Positions 46,491 to 64,000 of a stretch of 64,000 nucleotides of DNA are shown piece by piece (the stretch's first letter is position 1; each line of letters starts with the position of its first letter). The translations under genes were made by a program, and so were the position numbers. Under the pieces are notes generated by a model that was given only the letters and a program-made list of their open reading frames with translations, did not search any database and was not told the origin of the DNA. This stretch comes from Eriocheir sinensis (taxonomy: Eukaryota > Arthropoda > Malacostraca > Decapoda > Varunidae), in contig NW_026111675.1 in assembly GCF_024679095.1 (NCBI RefSeq), positions 239,501-303,500 on the forward strand, read 5' to 3'.

Positions 46491-48540
46491 TGAAATAGAT
46501 ATGCAAACTACATATAAGGCAATGTAAATTTGTTTCAAAATATGTATACGAATACACATAAAATAACGCAGATTTCTATAAAATATATACAAAATACATA
46601 TAAAATGAAGTAAATACGTATAAAAATGTATACAAAATACACATAAAATAATGTAAATTCGTATCAAAATAAATAAACAAAATACCAATTAAAGAATGTG
46701 TATTTGTATAAATATAAATATTCAAAATACATAAAATAACGTAAATTTATATAAAACTATATACAAAATACACAAGTAATTAAATTTGTGAAAATATATA
46801 CAAAATACACAAAAAATAAGCTAAATTTGAATTGAAATATATATACAAAATACATGAAATAAAGTAAATTTGTATCAAAATATTTATACAAATACACATA
46901 TAATAACGTAAATTTGTATGAATATAATAACGCATACTGCATAAAATATATATACAAAATACATATAAAATAATTAAATTTGTATTAAAATAAATATACA
47001 AAATGCACGTACAATAAAAGTAAATTTTGAATTGAAATAGATAGGCAAAATACACATCAATAATGTAAATTTGTATCAAAATATATACGAATACTCATAA
47101 AATAGAGTAAATTTCTATGAAAATAAAATAATGTAAGTTTGTATGAAAATAAAGATGCAAAATTCCCATAAAATAGCGCATTTCTTATAAAAATATATAT
47201 ACCAAAATACACATTAAATATTTAAATTTGTATTGAAATAAATATACAAAATGCACATACAATAAGAGATATGCAAAAATACATATAAAACAATGTAAAT
47301 TTGTTTCAAAATATATATACGAATACAAATAAAAAAACGTAGATTTCTACAAAAATATATATACAAAATACACATAAAATTAAGTAAATACGTATAAAAA
47401 ATGTATACAAAATACACATAAAATAATGTAAACTCGAATTAAAATAAATAAACAAAATACCAATAAAAGAATGTGTATTTGGATAAATGTAAATATACAA
47501 AATACACATACAAAATAAACATAAAATAAGGTAGATTTGTAATAAAATATATGTACAAAATACACATAAAAAAATGTAAATTTAAATGAAAGTAACTTCG
47601 TATAAAAAAATGTATACAAAATACACATAAAATAATGTAAATTCGAATTAAAATAAATAAACAAAATACCAATAAAAGAATGTGTATTTGGATAAATATA
47701 AATATACAAAATACACATACAAAATAAACATAAAATAAGGAAGATTTGTAATAAAATATATGTACAAAATACACATAAAAAAATGTAAATTTAAATGAAA
47801 ATATATACAAATACACATAAAATACCATGAATTTGTATAAAATATATATTCAAAATAAATATTAAATAATGTAAATGCGTATAAAATATATATAAAAAGT
47901 ACATATAAAACAATGTAAATTCGTATACAAAATACACTTAAAATAATGTAAATTTGAATGAAAATATATAAACATATAGACTTAAAATTACGTAAATTTG
48001 TATCAAATATACATACAAAAAAAACATTAAATAATGTAAATATGAATATAAAAAATAAATAAAAAAAACAAATAAAATAATGTAAAATCATACCAAAATA
48101 AATACAGAAAATATTAATAAAATAATGTAAATTTATGAAAATTAAGATGCAAAATACCCATAAAATAACGCATTTTTATAAAATATATATACGAAAAAAC
48201 ATAAAATATTTGATTTTGTATTAAAATAAATAGATATACAAAATACCCATAAAATAAGCTAACTTTGAATTGTAATATATATAAAAAATACATAAAATAA
48301 TGTAAATTTGTATCAAAATACCTATACAAATACACATATAATAACGTAAATTTGTATAAAAATATATAAACAAAATACACATTAAATTATGTAAATACGT
48401 ATAAAAAAATGTAAAAATACAAATAATCATGTAATTCGTATCAAAATAAATAGACAAAATACCAATAAAATAATGTAAATTTCTATGAAAACATATACAA
48501 AATACACATAAATAAAGCAAATATCAATAAAAATATACAT
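46471..48540 (-). repeat. Satellite block, - orientation, with a ~240-bp direct duplication
   Basis: 47380-47600 and 47615-47830 are consecutive near-copies carrying AATGTGTATTTGGATAAAT and then CATACAAAATAAACATAAA, a local tandem duplication of about 240 bp. Later monomers lead into switch point A at about 48518. Confidence 0.87.
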
Positions 48541-50100
48541 AATATAATATATTTTATACATATTTAAAATATTTAATGTATATTTTGTATATATATTTAT
48601 CCAAATTTACGTGATTTTATATGTATTTATTTATATATTTTCATACAAATTTACATTATTTTATGAGTTTTGTATATGTATTTCAATACAAATTTACTAA
48701 CTTTATGTGTTTTGCATATCTATTTTCAAACAAATTTAAATTATTTTGTGTTTTTATATATTTTATACAAATTTTAGTTATTTTATTTGTTTTTTGTATA
48801 TATATTTTCCTACAAATATACATTCTTTTATTGGAATTTTGTGTATTCAATTTTACAATTTACATTATTTATATGTATTTTATATATATTTTCTACGTAT
48901 TTAAACTATTTATGTATTTTATATACATTTTCATAAAAATTTACGTTATTTTATTGTGTGTATTCGTATATATTTTTAAACAAATTTTATTCAAATTCAT
49001 GTTATTTTATATGTATTTGTATATATATTTTTATACAAATTTATATTATTTTATGTGTATTCTTACATATATTTTATTACAAATTTACCTTATTTTATGT
49101 TTATTTTGTATATTTATTTCATTAAATTTTAAATTATTTAATGTGTATTTAGGTTATTTTATGTGTGTTTTGTATATATATTTTCATCCAAAATTACATT
49201 ATTTTATTGTTATTTTCTTAATTTAACTCGATACGATTATAGATTATTTCATAGGTATTTTGTATACATATTTTTATACTCATTTACATTATCTAATGTG
49301 TGTTTTGTATATATTTTTTATGCAAACTAATTTTATGTGCATTTTTGTACATATATTTTTATAGAAACTTAAAACGTTATTTTATGTGTATTTTGTATAT
49401 GTTTTCTCATACAAATTTACATTATTTAATTAGTTTTTTGTTTATTTATTTTGATACGAATGACTTGATTATTGGTGTATTTTGTAAATATTTTTTATAC
49501 GTATTTACATTACTTAATGTGTATTTTGTTTATATATTTTTTTGCAAATTTACGTTATTATATGTGTATTTGTTAAAAATATTTTGAAACGAATTTACTT
49601 TATTTTATGTATTTTGTATATATATTTCAATTCAAATTTAGCCTATTTTGTGTGTATTTTGTATATCTATTTTCATACAAATTTAATTACATCTGTGTAT
49701 TTTTGTATAGTTTGATACAAATTTACGTTATTTTATGTGCATTTTGTATATTTATATTTATACAAACACACATTCTCTTATTGGTATTTTGTTTATTTAT
49801 ATTTATACGAATTTACATTATTTTATGTATTTTGTATACATTTTATTCGTATTTACCTAATTTTATTTGTATTTTGTATATATATATTTATAGAAATCTA
49901 CGTTATTTTATGTGTATTGGTATATATATTTTGAAACAAATTTACATTGTTTTATATGTTTTTTGCATATCTTTTTCAATACAAATTTACCTTATTGTAT
50001 GTGCATTTTGCATATTTATTTTAATACAAATTCAAATATTTTATGCGTATTTTGGTATATATAATTTTTTAAAAAATGCGTTATTTTATAGGTATTTTGC
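47840..50100. repeat. Palindromic-layout higher-order unit, copy 2
   Basis: Switch point A at about 48518, 3586 bp after copy 1. The right arm reaches the rare marker monomer at 50075. An inverted version of the right arm and switch stands at 18640-20280. Confidence 0.82.
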
Positions 50101-50400
50101 ACCTTAGTTTTCATACAAATGTACATTATTTTATTAATATTCTGTGTATATATTTTGATACGATTTTATATTATGCTATTTGTGTTTTGTATATATATTT
50201 TTATACATATTTTCATTATTTAATGTATTTATATATATTTTATACAAATTAACGTTATTTTAAGTGTCTTTGTTTATATAATTTCATTCAAATTACCATT
50301 TTTCTAAGTGTATTTTGTATATGTATTTCAATACAAATTTACCTAATTTTATGTGTATTTTGTATATTTATTTTCACAAATTTAAATTATTTTTTTTTTA
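48545..50400 (+). repeat. Satellite block, + orientation, right arm of palindromic unit copy 2
   Basis: Order: truncated-monomer subfamily near 49148, AACTTAAAACGTTATTTTA near 49365, and the rare marker monomer at about 50075. This order is repeated at 52360-53950 and 56646-58330. Ends at switch point C, where two bases are missing (ATTTCTGAAAAT). Confidence 0.9.
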
Positions 50401-50403
50401 TAT

Positions 50404-51124
50404 ACATATAGAGTAAATTTCTGAAAATATATATTCAAAATATATAAAATTATGTAAATAAGTATAAAATATATATATCAAATACACCTAAAAATGAAAA
50501 TTCGTATCAAAATAAATAAACAAAATTCCGATAAAAGAACGTATATTTGTAGGAAAATAAATATACAAAATACACATAAAATTACGAAAATTTGAATAAA
50601 AATATATACAAAACAACAAAAAAATAAATTTCAATTTGTATGAAAATAGAATATTAATAAAACAATGTAAATTTGTATGAAAATAAAGATGCAAAATACC
50701 CATTAAATAACGCATTTTTTTATAAAAATATAGATACCAAAATACACATGATAAAATTTATTTGTATTAAAATAAATATACAAAATACACATACAATAAG
50801 GTAAATCGGTATTGAAATAGATATGCAAAATACATATAAAACAATGTAAATTTATTTCAAAATATATATACGAATACACATAAAATAACGTAGATTTGTA
50901 TAAAATATATATACAAAATACACATAAAGTAAATACGTATAAGAAAATGTATACAAAATACACATAAAATAATGTAAATTCGTATCAAAATAAATAAACA
51001 AAATACCAATAAAAGAATGTGTATTTGTATAAATATAAGTATACAAAATTCACCTAAAATAACGTAAATTTGTATAAAACTATACAAAAATACACAGAAG
51101 TAATTAAATTCATGAAAATAGATA
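50404..51124 (-). repeat. Satellite block, - orientation
   Basis: Begins as the 2.7 kb unit does (monomers with ACGTATATTTGTAGGA near 50538), but after GAAAATAGA at 50643 it jumps to a marker monomer, a deletion relative to 28600-28860. Flips near AGATATTGTATATTTTAAAA. Confidence 0.85.
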
Positions 51125-51270
51125 TTGTATATTTTAAAACAAATTTACGTTATTTTATGCGCATCTGTTAAAATATTTTGATACAAATTTACATTATTTT
51201 ATGTATTTTGTATATATATTTCAATACAAGTTTAGTTTATTTTATGTATATTTTGTATATCTATTTTCAT
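51125..51270 (+). repeat. Short satellite block, + orientation, 3 monomers
   Basis: TTTACGTTATTTTATGCGCA to CTATTTTCATTCGTATCAA; the right edge is a clean fusion of T-rich CTATTTTCAT to A-rich TCGTATCAAAATAAATAAA. Confidence 0.85.
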
Positions 51271-52355
51271 TCGTATCAAAATAAATAAACAAAATAGCAA
51301 TAAAATAATGTAAATTTGTATGAGAAAACATATACAAATACACATAAATTAACGCAAATTTCTAAAAAAATATATGTACAAAAATGCACATAAAATAAAG
51401 TAAATTTGCATAAAAATATATATACAAAACACTCATTAAATAAAGTAAATGCGTACATAAAATAACCTAAATTTGTATAAAACTATATACAAAAATACAC
51501 AAAAATATTTAAAATTTGTATGAAAAGAAATATACAAAATACACATAAAATTAGGTAGATTTGTATTGAAATACATATACAAAATACATATAGAATAATG
51601 TAAATTTGAATGAAAATATATAAAAAAATACACTTAAAATAACGTAAATTTGTATAAAATATATATGCAAGATACACATTAAATAATGTAAATGTGTATA
51701 AAAAATATATACAAAAAAGAAATAGAATAATGTAAAATCCTATCAATATAAATAATAATAATGTAAATTTGAATGAAAATATATAAATATATAGAGTTAA
51801 AATAACGTAAATTTGTTTCAAATATATATACAAAAAAAACATTAAATAATGTAAATATGTATAAAAAAAATATATACAAAACACAAATAAAATAATGTAT
51901 AATCGTATCAAAATAAATACAGAAAATATTAATAAAATAATGTAAATTTGTATGAAAATTAAGATGCAAAATACCCATAAAATAACGCATTTTTTTATAA
52001 AAATATATATACGAAAAAACATAAAATATTTGATTTTGTATTAAAATAAATAGAGACACAAAATACACATAAAATAAGCTAAATTTGAATTGAAATATAT
52101 ATACAAAATACATAAAATAATGTAAATTTGTATCAAAATACCTATACAAATACATATAATAACGTAAATTTGTATAAAATATATAAACAAAATACACATT
52201 AAATAATGTAAATACGTATAAAAAAAATGTAGAAAATATACAAATAATCATGTAATTCGTATCAAAATAAATAGACAAAACTCCAATAAAATAATGTAAA
52301 TTTCTATTTGAAAACATATACAAAATACACATAAATAACGCAAATATCAATAAAA
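51271..52355 (-). repeat. Satellite block, - orientation, left arm of palindromic unit copy 3
   Basis: Marker monomer near 51962. Contains the same GAAAAAACATAAAATATTTG series seen at 44612, 48193 and 56297. Ends at switch point A. Confidence 0.88.
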
Positions 52356-53960
52356 ATATATATAATATAATATATTTTTATACATATTTAAAATATTATA
52401 TGTATATTTTGTATATAAATATTTTATCCAAATTTACGTGATTTTATATGTATTTGTTTATATATTTTCATACAAATTTACATTATTTTATGAGTTTTGT
52501 ATATGTGTTTCAATACAAATTTGCCTAACTTTATGTGTATTTTGCATATCTATTTTCAAACAAATTTAAATTATTTTGTGTATTGTTGTATATATTTTAT
52601 ACAAATTTAGTTATTTTATTTGTTTTATATATATTTTCTACAAATATACATTCTTTTATTGGAATTTTGTGTATTTAATTTTTACGAATTTACATTATTT
52701 TATGTATATTTGTATATATATTTTTCTACGTATTTAAACTCTTTTATGTGTATATTATATATACATTTTCATAAAAATTTACGTTATATTATATTGTGTA
52801 TTCGTATATATTTTGAAACAATTTATACAAATTCATGTTATTTTATGTATATTTGTATATATATTTTCATACAAATTTATATTATTTTATGTGTATTCTT
52901 ACATATATTTTATTACAAATTTACCTTATTTTATGTATATTTTGTATATTTATTTCATTCAATTTTAAATTATTTAATGTGTATATTTGTATTTGTATTT
53001 AGGTTATTTTATGTGTGTTTTCTATATATATTTTCATCCAAAATTACATTATTTTATTGTTATTTTCTTAATTTAACTCGATACGAATTTAGATTATTTC
53101 ATAGGTATTTTGTATACATATTTTCATACTCATTTACATTATCTAATGTGTGTTTTGTATATATTTTTTTATGCAAGCTAATTTTATGTGCATTTTTGTA
53201 CATATATTTTTATAGAAACTTAAAACGTTATTTTATGTGTATTTTGTATACGTTTTCTCATACAAATCTACATTATTTAATTAGTTTTTTGTTTATTTAT
53301 TTTGATACGAATGACTTGATTATTTGTGTATTTTGTAAATATTTTTTTTTATACGTATTTACATTACTTAATGTGTATTTTGTTTATATTTTTTTTTACA
53401 AATTTACGTTATTATATGTGTATTTGTTAAAAATATTTTGAAATGAATTTACTTTATTTTATGTATTTTGTATATATATTTCAATTCAAATTTAGCTTAT
53501 TTTGTGTATTTTGTATATCTATTTTCATACAAATTTAATTACTTCTGTGTATTTTTGTATATAGTTTTAAACAAATTTACGTTATTTTATGTGCATTTTG
53601 TATATTTATTTTTATACAAATACACATTCTCTTATTGGTATTTTGTTTATTTATATTCATACGAATTTACATTATTTTATGTGTATTTTGTATACATTTT
53701 TGATTCGTATTTACTTAATTTTATTTGTATTTTGTATATATATATTTATAGAAATCTACGTTATTTTATGTGTATTCGTATATATATTTTGAAACAAATT
53801 TACATTGTTTTATATGTTTTTTGCTTATCTATTTCAATACAAATTTACCTTATTGTATGTGCATTTAGTATATTTATTTTAATACAAATTCAAATATTTT
53901 ATGCGTATTTTGGTATATATAATTTTATAAAAAATGCGTTATTTTATAGGTATTTTGCAT
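51740..53960. repeat. Palindromic-layout higher-order unit, copy 3
   Basis: Switch point A at about 52340, 3822 bp after copy 2. The right arm matches copy 2 and copy 4 in variant order; marker at 53935. Confidence 0.82.
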
Positions 53961-54110
53961 CTTAGTTTTCATACAAATGTACATTATTTTATTAATATTC
54001 TGTGTATATATTTTGATACGATATTATATTATACTATTTGTGTTTTGTATATATTTTTTTATACATATTTTCATTATTTAATGTGTATTTTTTATAGATA
54101 TTTTATACAA
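52360..54110 (+). repeat. Satellite block, + orientation, right arm of palindromic unit copy 3
   Basis: Longest open frame of the window (52620-53441) lies here simply because a frame happens to stay in step through about 18 monomers. The rare marker monomer is at about 53935. Ends inside a monomer at ATTTTATACAATAAAATAAT. Confidence 0.9.
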
Positions 54111-54225
54111 TAAAATAATGTAAATTTGTATCAAAATATATATTCAAATACATATATATTGAAATTAATATACAAAATGCGTATATAATAAGGTAAATTT
54201 GTATTGAAAAAATATGCAACATACA
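54111..54225 (-). repeat. Short - block leading into inverted switch point B
   Basis: The reverse complement of 16490-16610, ending with AACATACACGTTTACTCAT at 54218-54236. Confidence 0.88.
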
Positions 54226-55492
54226 CGTTTACTCATACAAATTTATATTATTTTATTGGTATTTTGTTTATTTATTTTGATACGAATTACATGATTATAT
54301 GTGTATTTTGTACATATTTTTTTTATACGTATTTGCATTATTTAATGTGTATTTTGTTTATATATTTTCATACAAATTTACGTTATTATATGTGTATTTT
54401 TATAAATATTTTGATTCAAATCTACTTTATTTCATGTATTTTGTATATATACTTCAATTCAAATTTAGCTTATTTTGTGTGTATTTTGTATATATTTTCA
54501 TACAAATTTAGTTACTTCTGTGTATTTTTGTATATAGTTTTATATAAATTTACGTTATTTTATGTGTATTTTGTATATTTATATTTATACAAATACACAT
54601 TCTTTTATTGGTATTTTGTTTATTTATTTTGATACGAATTTACATTATTTTACGTGTTTTTTGTATACATTTTTTTATACGCATTTACTTCATTTTATGT
54701 GTATTTTGTATATATATTTTTATAGAAATCTACGTTATTTTATGTGTGTTCGTATATATATTTTGAAACAAATTTACATTGTTTTATATGTATTTTGCAT
54801 ATCTATTTCAATACAAATTTACCTTATTGTATGTGTTTTTTGTATATTTATTTTATACAAATATAATTTTTTTATATGTATTTTGGTATATATATTTTTA
54901 TAAATAAAAAAAATGCGTTATTTTATGGGTATTTTGCTTCTTTATTTCCATACAAGTTTACATTATTTTATTAATATTCTGTGTATTTATTTTGATACGA
55001 TTTTACATTATTCTATTTGTGTTTTGTACATATTTATTATACAAATTTATGTTATTTTAAGTGTATTTGTTTATGTATTTTCATTCAAATTTACATTATT
55101 TTGTGTATTTTTTGTATGCATTTCAATACAAATTTACCTAATTTTATGTGTATTTTGTATATTTATTTTCATACATATTTAAAATATTTTTGTGTATTTT
55201 TGTATATAGTTTGATACAAATTTAGGTTATTTTATGTGTATTTTGTATATCTATTTTCATACAAATACACATTCTTTTATTGAAATTTTGTTTATTTATT
55301 TTGACGCGAATTTTATGCGAATTTGTTTTCATTTCATACAAATTTACATTATTTTATGTGTATTTGGTAGATGCATTTAAATACAAATTTAATTAATTAT
55401 ATGTGTATTTTGTATATCTATTTTCATACAAATTGAAATTTATTTTTTTGTTTTTTTGTATATATTTTTATTCAAATTTTCGTAATCTTATA
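54226..55492 (+). repeat. Satellite block, + orientation, inverted partner of 15.2-16.5 kb
   Basis: Marker monomer at about 54913. The stretch through TTGACGCGAATTTTATGCG (55300-55318) is the reverse complement of the 1898-bp module and its unusual left edge at 15405-15425. Ends at switch point D inverted (TCGTAATCTTATAAAAA). Confidence 0.88.
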
Positions 55493-55974
55493 AAAATATA
55501 TATACCAAAATAAACATAAAATATTTAAATTTGCATTGATATAAATATACAAAATGCACATACAATAAGGTAAATTTGAATTGAAAGAGATATGCAAAAA
55601 TACAAATAAAACAATGTAAATTTGTTTCAAAATATATATACGAATACAAATAAAAAAACGTAGATTTCTATAAAAATATATATACAAAATACACATAAAA
55701 TTAAGTAAATACGTATAAAAAAATGTATACAAAATACACATAAAATAATGTAAATTCGATTTAAAATAAATAAACAAAATACCAATAAAAGAATGTATTT
55801 GGATAAATTTATATATACTAAATTTACATACAAAATAAACATAAAATAAGGTAGATTTTTAAAAAAATATGTACAAAATACACATAAAATAATGTAAATT
55901 TATATAAAAATATATATACAAATACACATAAAATACCATGAATTTGTATAAAAATATATATTCAAAAAAAAATA

Positions 55975-62412
<6,438 letters not shown>

Positions 62413-63955
62413 TACATATAAAACAATGTAGATTTGTTTCAAAATATATGTACGAATCAACATAAAATAACGTAGATTTATATAAAAATATATATACAAA
62501 ATACACATAAAATTAAGTAAATACGTATAAAAAAATGTAAACAAAATATACATAAAATAATGTAAATTCGAAACAAAATAAATAAACAAAATACCAATAA
62601 AAGAAAGTGTATTTGTATAAATATAAATGTACAAAATACACTTACAAAATAAATATAAAATAAGGTAAATTTGTAATGAAATATACGTACAAAATACACA
62701 TAAAATAATGTAAATTTATATGAAAATATATTTACAAATACACATAAAATACCATGAATTTATATAAAATTATATACTCAAAATAAATATTAAATAGTGT
62801 AAATGCGTATAAAAATATATATACAAAGTACATATAAAATAATGTAAATTCGTATCAATATAAATCAACAATATACCAATAAAATAATATATATTTGAAT
62901 GAAAATAGATTTACAAAATACACATAACCTAACTAAAATTTGTATTGAAATATATACAAAAATACATAAAACTAATTTGAGTTTGAGTGAAAATAGATAT
63001 TCAAAATACTCATAAAACTAGGTAAATTTCTTTTGAAATATATATACAAAATACAAATAAAATATTGTAAATTTGTGTCAAAATATATAAACAAATACAC
63101 ATAAAATAACGTAAATTTGTCTGAAAATATATACAAAAATACATAGAATAATGTCAAATCGTATCAAAATGAATGAGCAGAATATCAATAAATAACGTAA
63201 ATTTGTATGAAAATAAAGATGCAAAATACCCATAAAATAAAGCATATTTTATAAAATACATATATAAAAATACACATAGAATAATTAAATTTGTATTAAA
63301 ATTAATATACAAAATGCATATACAATAAATTTAAATTTGATTATATTAAATGAAATAAATATACAAAATAAGCATAAAATAAGGTAAATTTGTAATAAAA
63401 TATATGTAAGAATACACATAAAATAATATAAATTTGTATGAAAATATATATACAAATACATAAAATAACATGAATTTGTATAAAATTTGTTTCAAAATAT
63501 ATACGAATACACACAATAAAATAACGTAAATTTTAATGAAAATGTATATATAAAATACACTTAAAATAATTTAAATACGTAGAAACTCTCTATATACAAA
63601 ATACACATAAAATAATGTAAATTGTAAAAATTATATACACAAAATTCCAATAAAAGAATGTATTTGTAGGAAAATATATATACAAAAAACAAATAAAATA
63701 ACTAAAATTTGTATAAAAATATATACAAAAATACACACAAATAATTTAAATTTGTTTGAAAATAGATATGCAAAATACACATAAAGTTAGGCAAATTTGT
63801 ATTGAAATACATATACAAAACTCACATAAAATAATGTAAATTTGTATGAAAATATATAAACAAATACATATAAAATAACGTAAATTTGGATAAAATATAT
63901 ATACAAAATATACATTAAATATTTTAAATATGTATAAAAATATATTATATTATAT
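62413..63955 (-). repeat. Satellite block, - orientation
   Basis: Begins at inverted switch point E, carries the TTCATGG subfamily inverted (near 62752), a marker monomer near 63217, and from about 63380 a direct copy of 19660-20220. At 63583-63590 CTCTCTAT replaces the usual AAAATATAT. Confidence 0.87.
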
Positions 63956-64000
63956 ATATTTTTATTGATATTTGCGTTATTTATGTGTATTTTGTATATG
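63956..64000 (+). repeat. Start of a + block, cut by the window end
   Basis: The window ends just after switch point A; the last bases match 20220-20270. Confidence 0.8.

Noticed and set aside
52620..53441. 273-codon open frame, the longest of the window, with a hydrophobic membrane-like translation
   Set aside because: Its translation is the 15-residue satellite period, all three frames of the strand are open there, and it has no start context, domain or frame preference. The similar frames at 3078-3857, 34365-35054 and 51679-52350 were rejected for the same reason.

Overview
This window holds no gene I can support. From end to end it is one very AT-rich satellite-type repeat array (estimated about 13-15% GC; one consensus monomer has about 6 G/C in 45 bases). 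The basic unit is a monomer of about 45 bp. On its T-rich strand it contains the blocks TTATGTGTATTTTGTATA and CATACAAATTTACATTAT. Tandem arrays of this size and depth point to nuclear heterochromatin of a eukaryote (centromeric, pericentromeric or subtelomeric). I cannot name the taxon. There are no rRNA or tRNA genes, transposon genes, CRISPR arrays or bacterial-style genes. The many open frames are a by-product of the repeat: the monomer is 45 bp (15 codons) and its T-rich strand has no stop codon in any of the three frames, so ORFs simply follow the orientation of the array.

The array is organised in layers. (1) Monomers of about 45 bp differ by diagnostic variants. (2) Ten to sixteen variant monomers recur in a fixed order as higher-order repeats of about 0.44-0.72 kb. 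A marker monomer that reads GATGCAAAATACCC on the A-rich strand gives the phase. (3) Larger units are built from these: a 2.69-2.74 kb head-to-tail super-repeat with three full copies and one partial copy (28390-37415), each made of four subunits of 0.65-0.69 kb; a module repeated with an exact 1898-bp offset (13515-14665 and 15413-16563, with a shorter third copy at 12402-13188); and a 3.6-4.3 kb unit with an internal inversion point, repeated at about 45, 48.5, 52.3 and 56.6 kb. (4) The array switches orientation more than 30 times. Several switch points have the same sequence at distant sites and often occur as reverse complements of each other. Blocks at 14.7-28.4 kb have inverted partners at about 39.4-56 kb, giving a rough, broken palindrome centred near 34-35 kb on the 2.7 kb super-repeat array.

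Seven long (TA)n tracts (about 110-137 bp) sit at 0.75, 2.55, 3.14, 9.21, 23.1, 43.1 and 56.7 kb. Each lies where the monomer normally carries a short TATATATA run, so they look like local expansions inside single monomers.

Layout by orientation of the T-rich strand: + 1-375; - 385-685; + 685-4985; - 4990-9390; short alternations 9391-13188; - to 14590; + to 15232; - to 16490; + to 18293; - to 20215; + to 28385 (with two short - islands); - 28386-38858; + to 41645; - 41690-44960; then alternating blocks of 0.1-2 kb to 56645; + 56646-62412; - 62413-63955; + to the end. In the feature table the strand column gives the orientation of the T-rich monomer strand, not transcription. Boundaries were read by eye and are good to roughly 5-20 bp.
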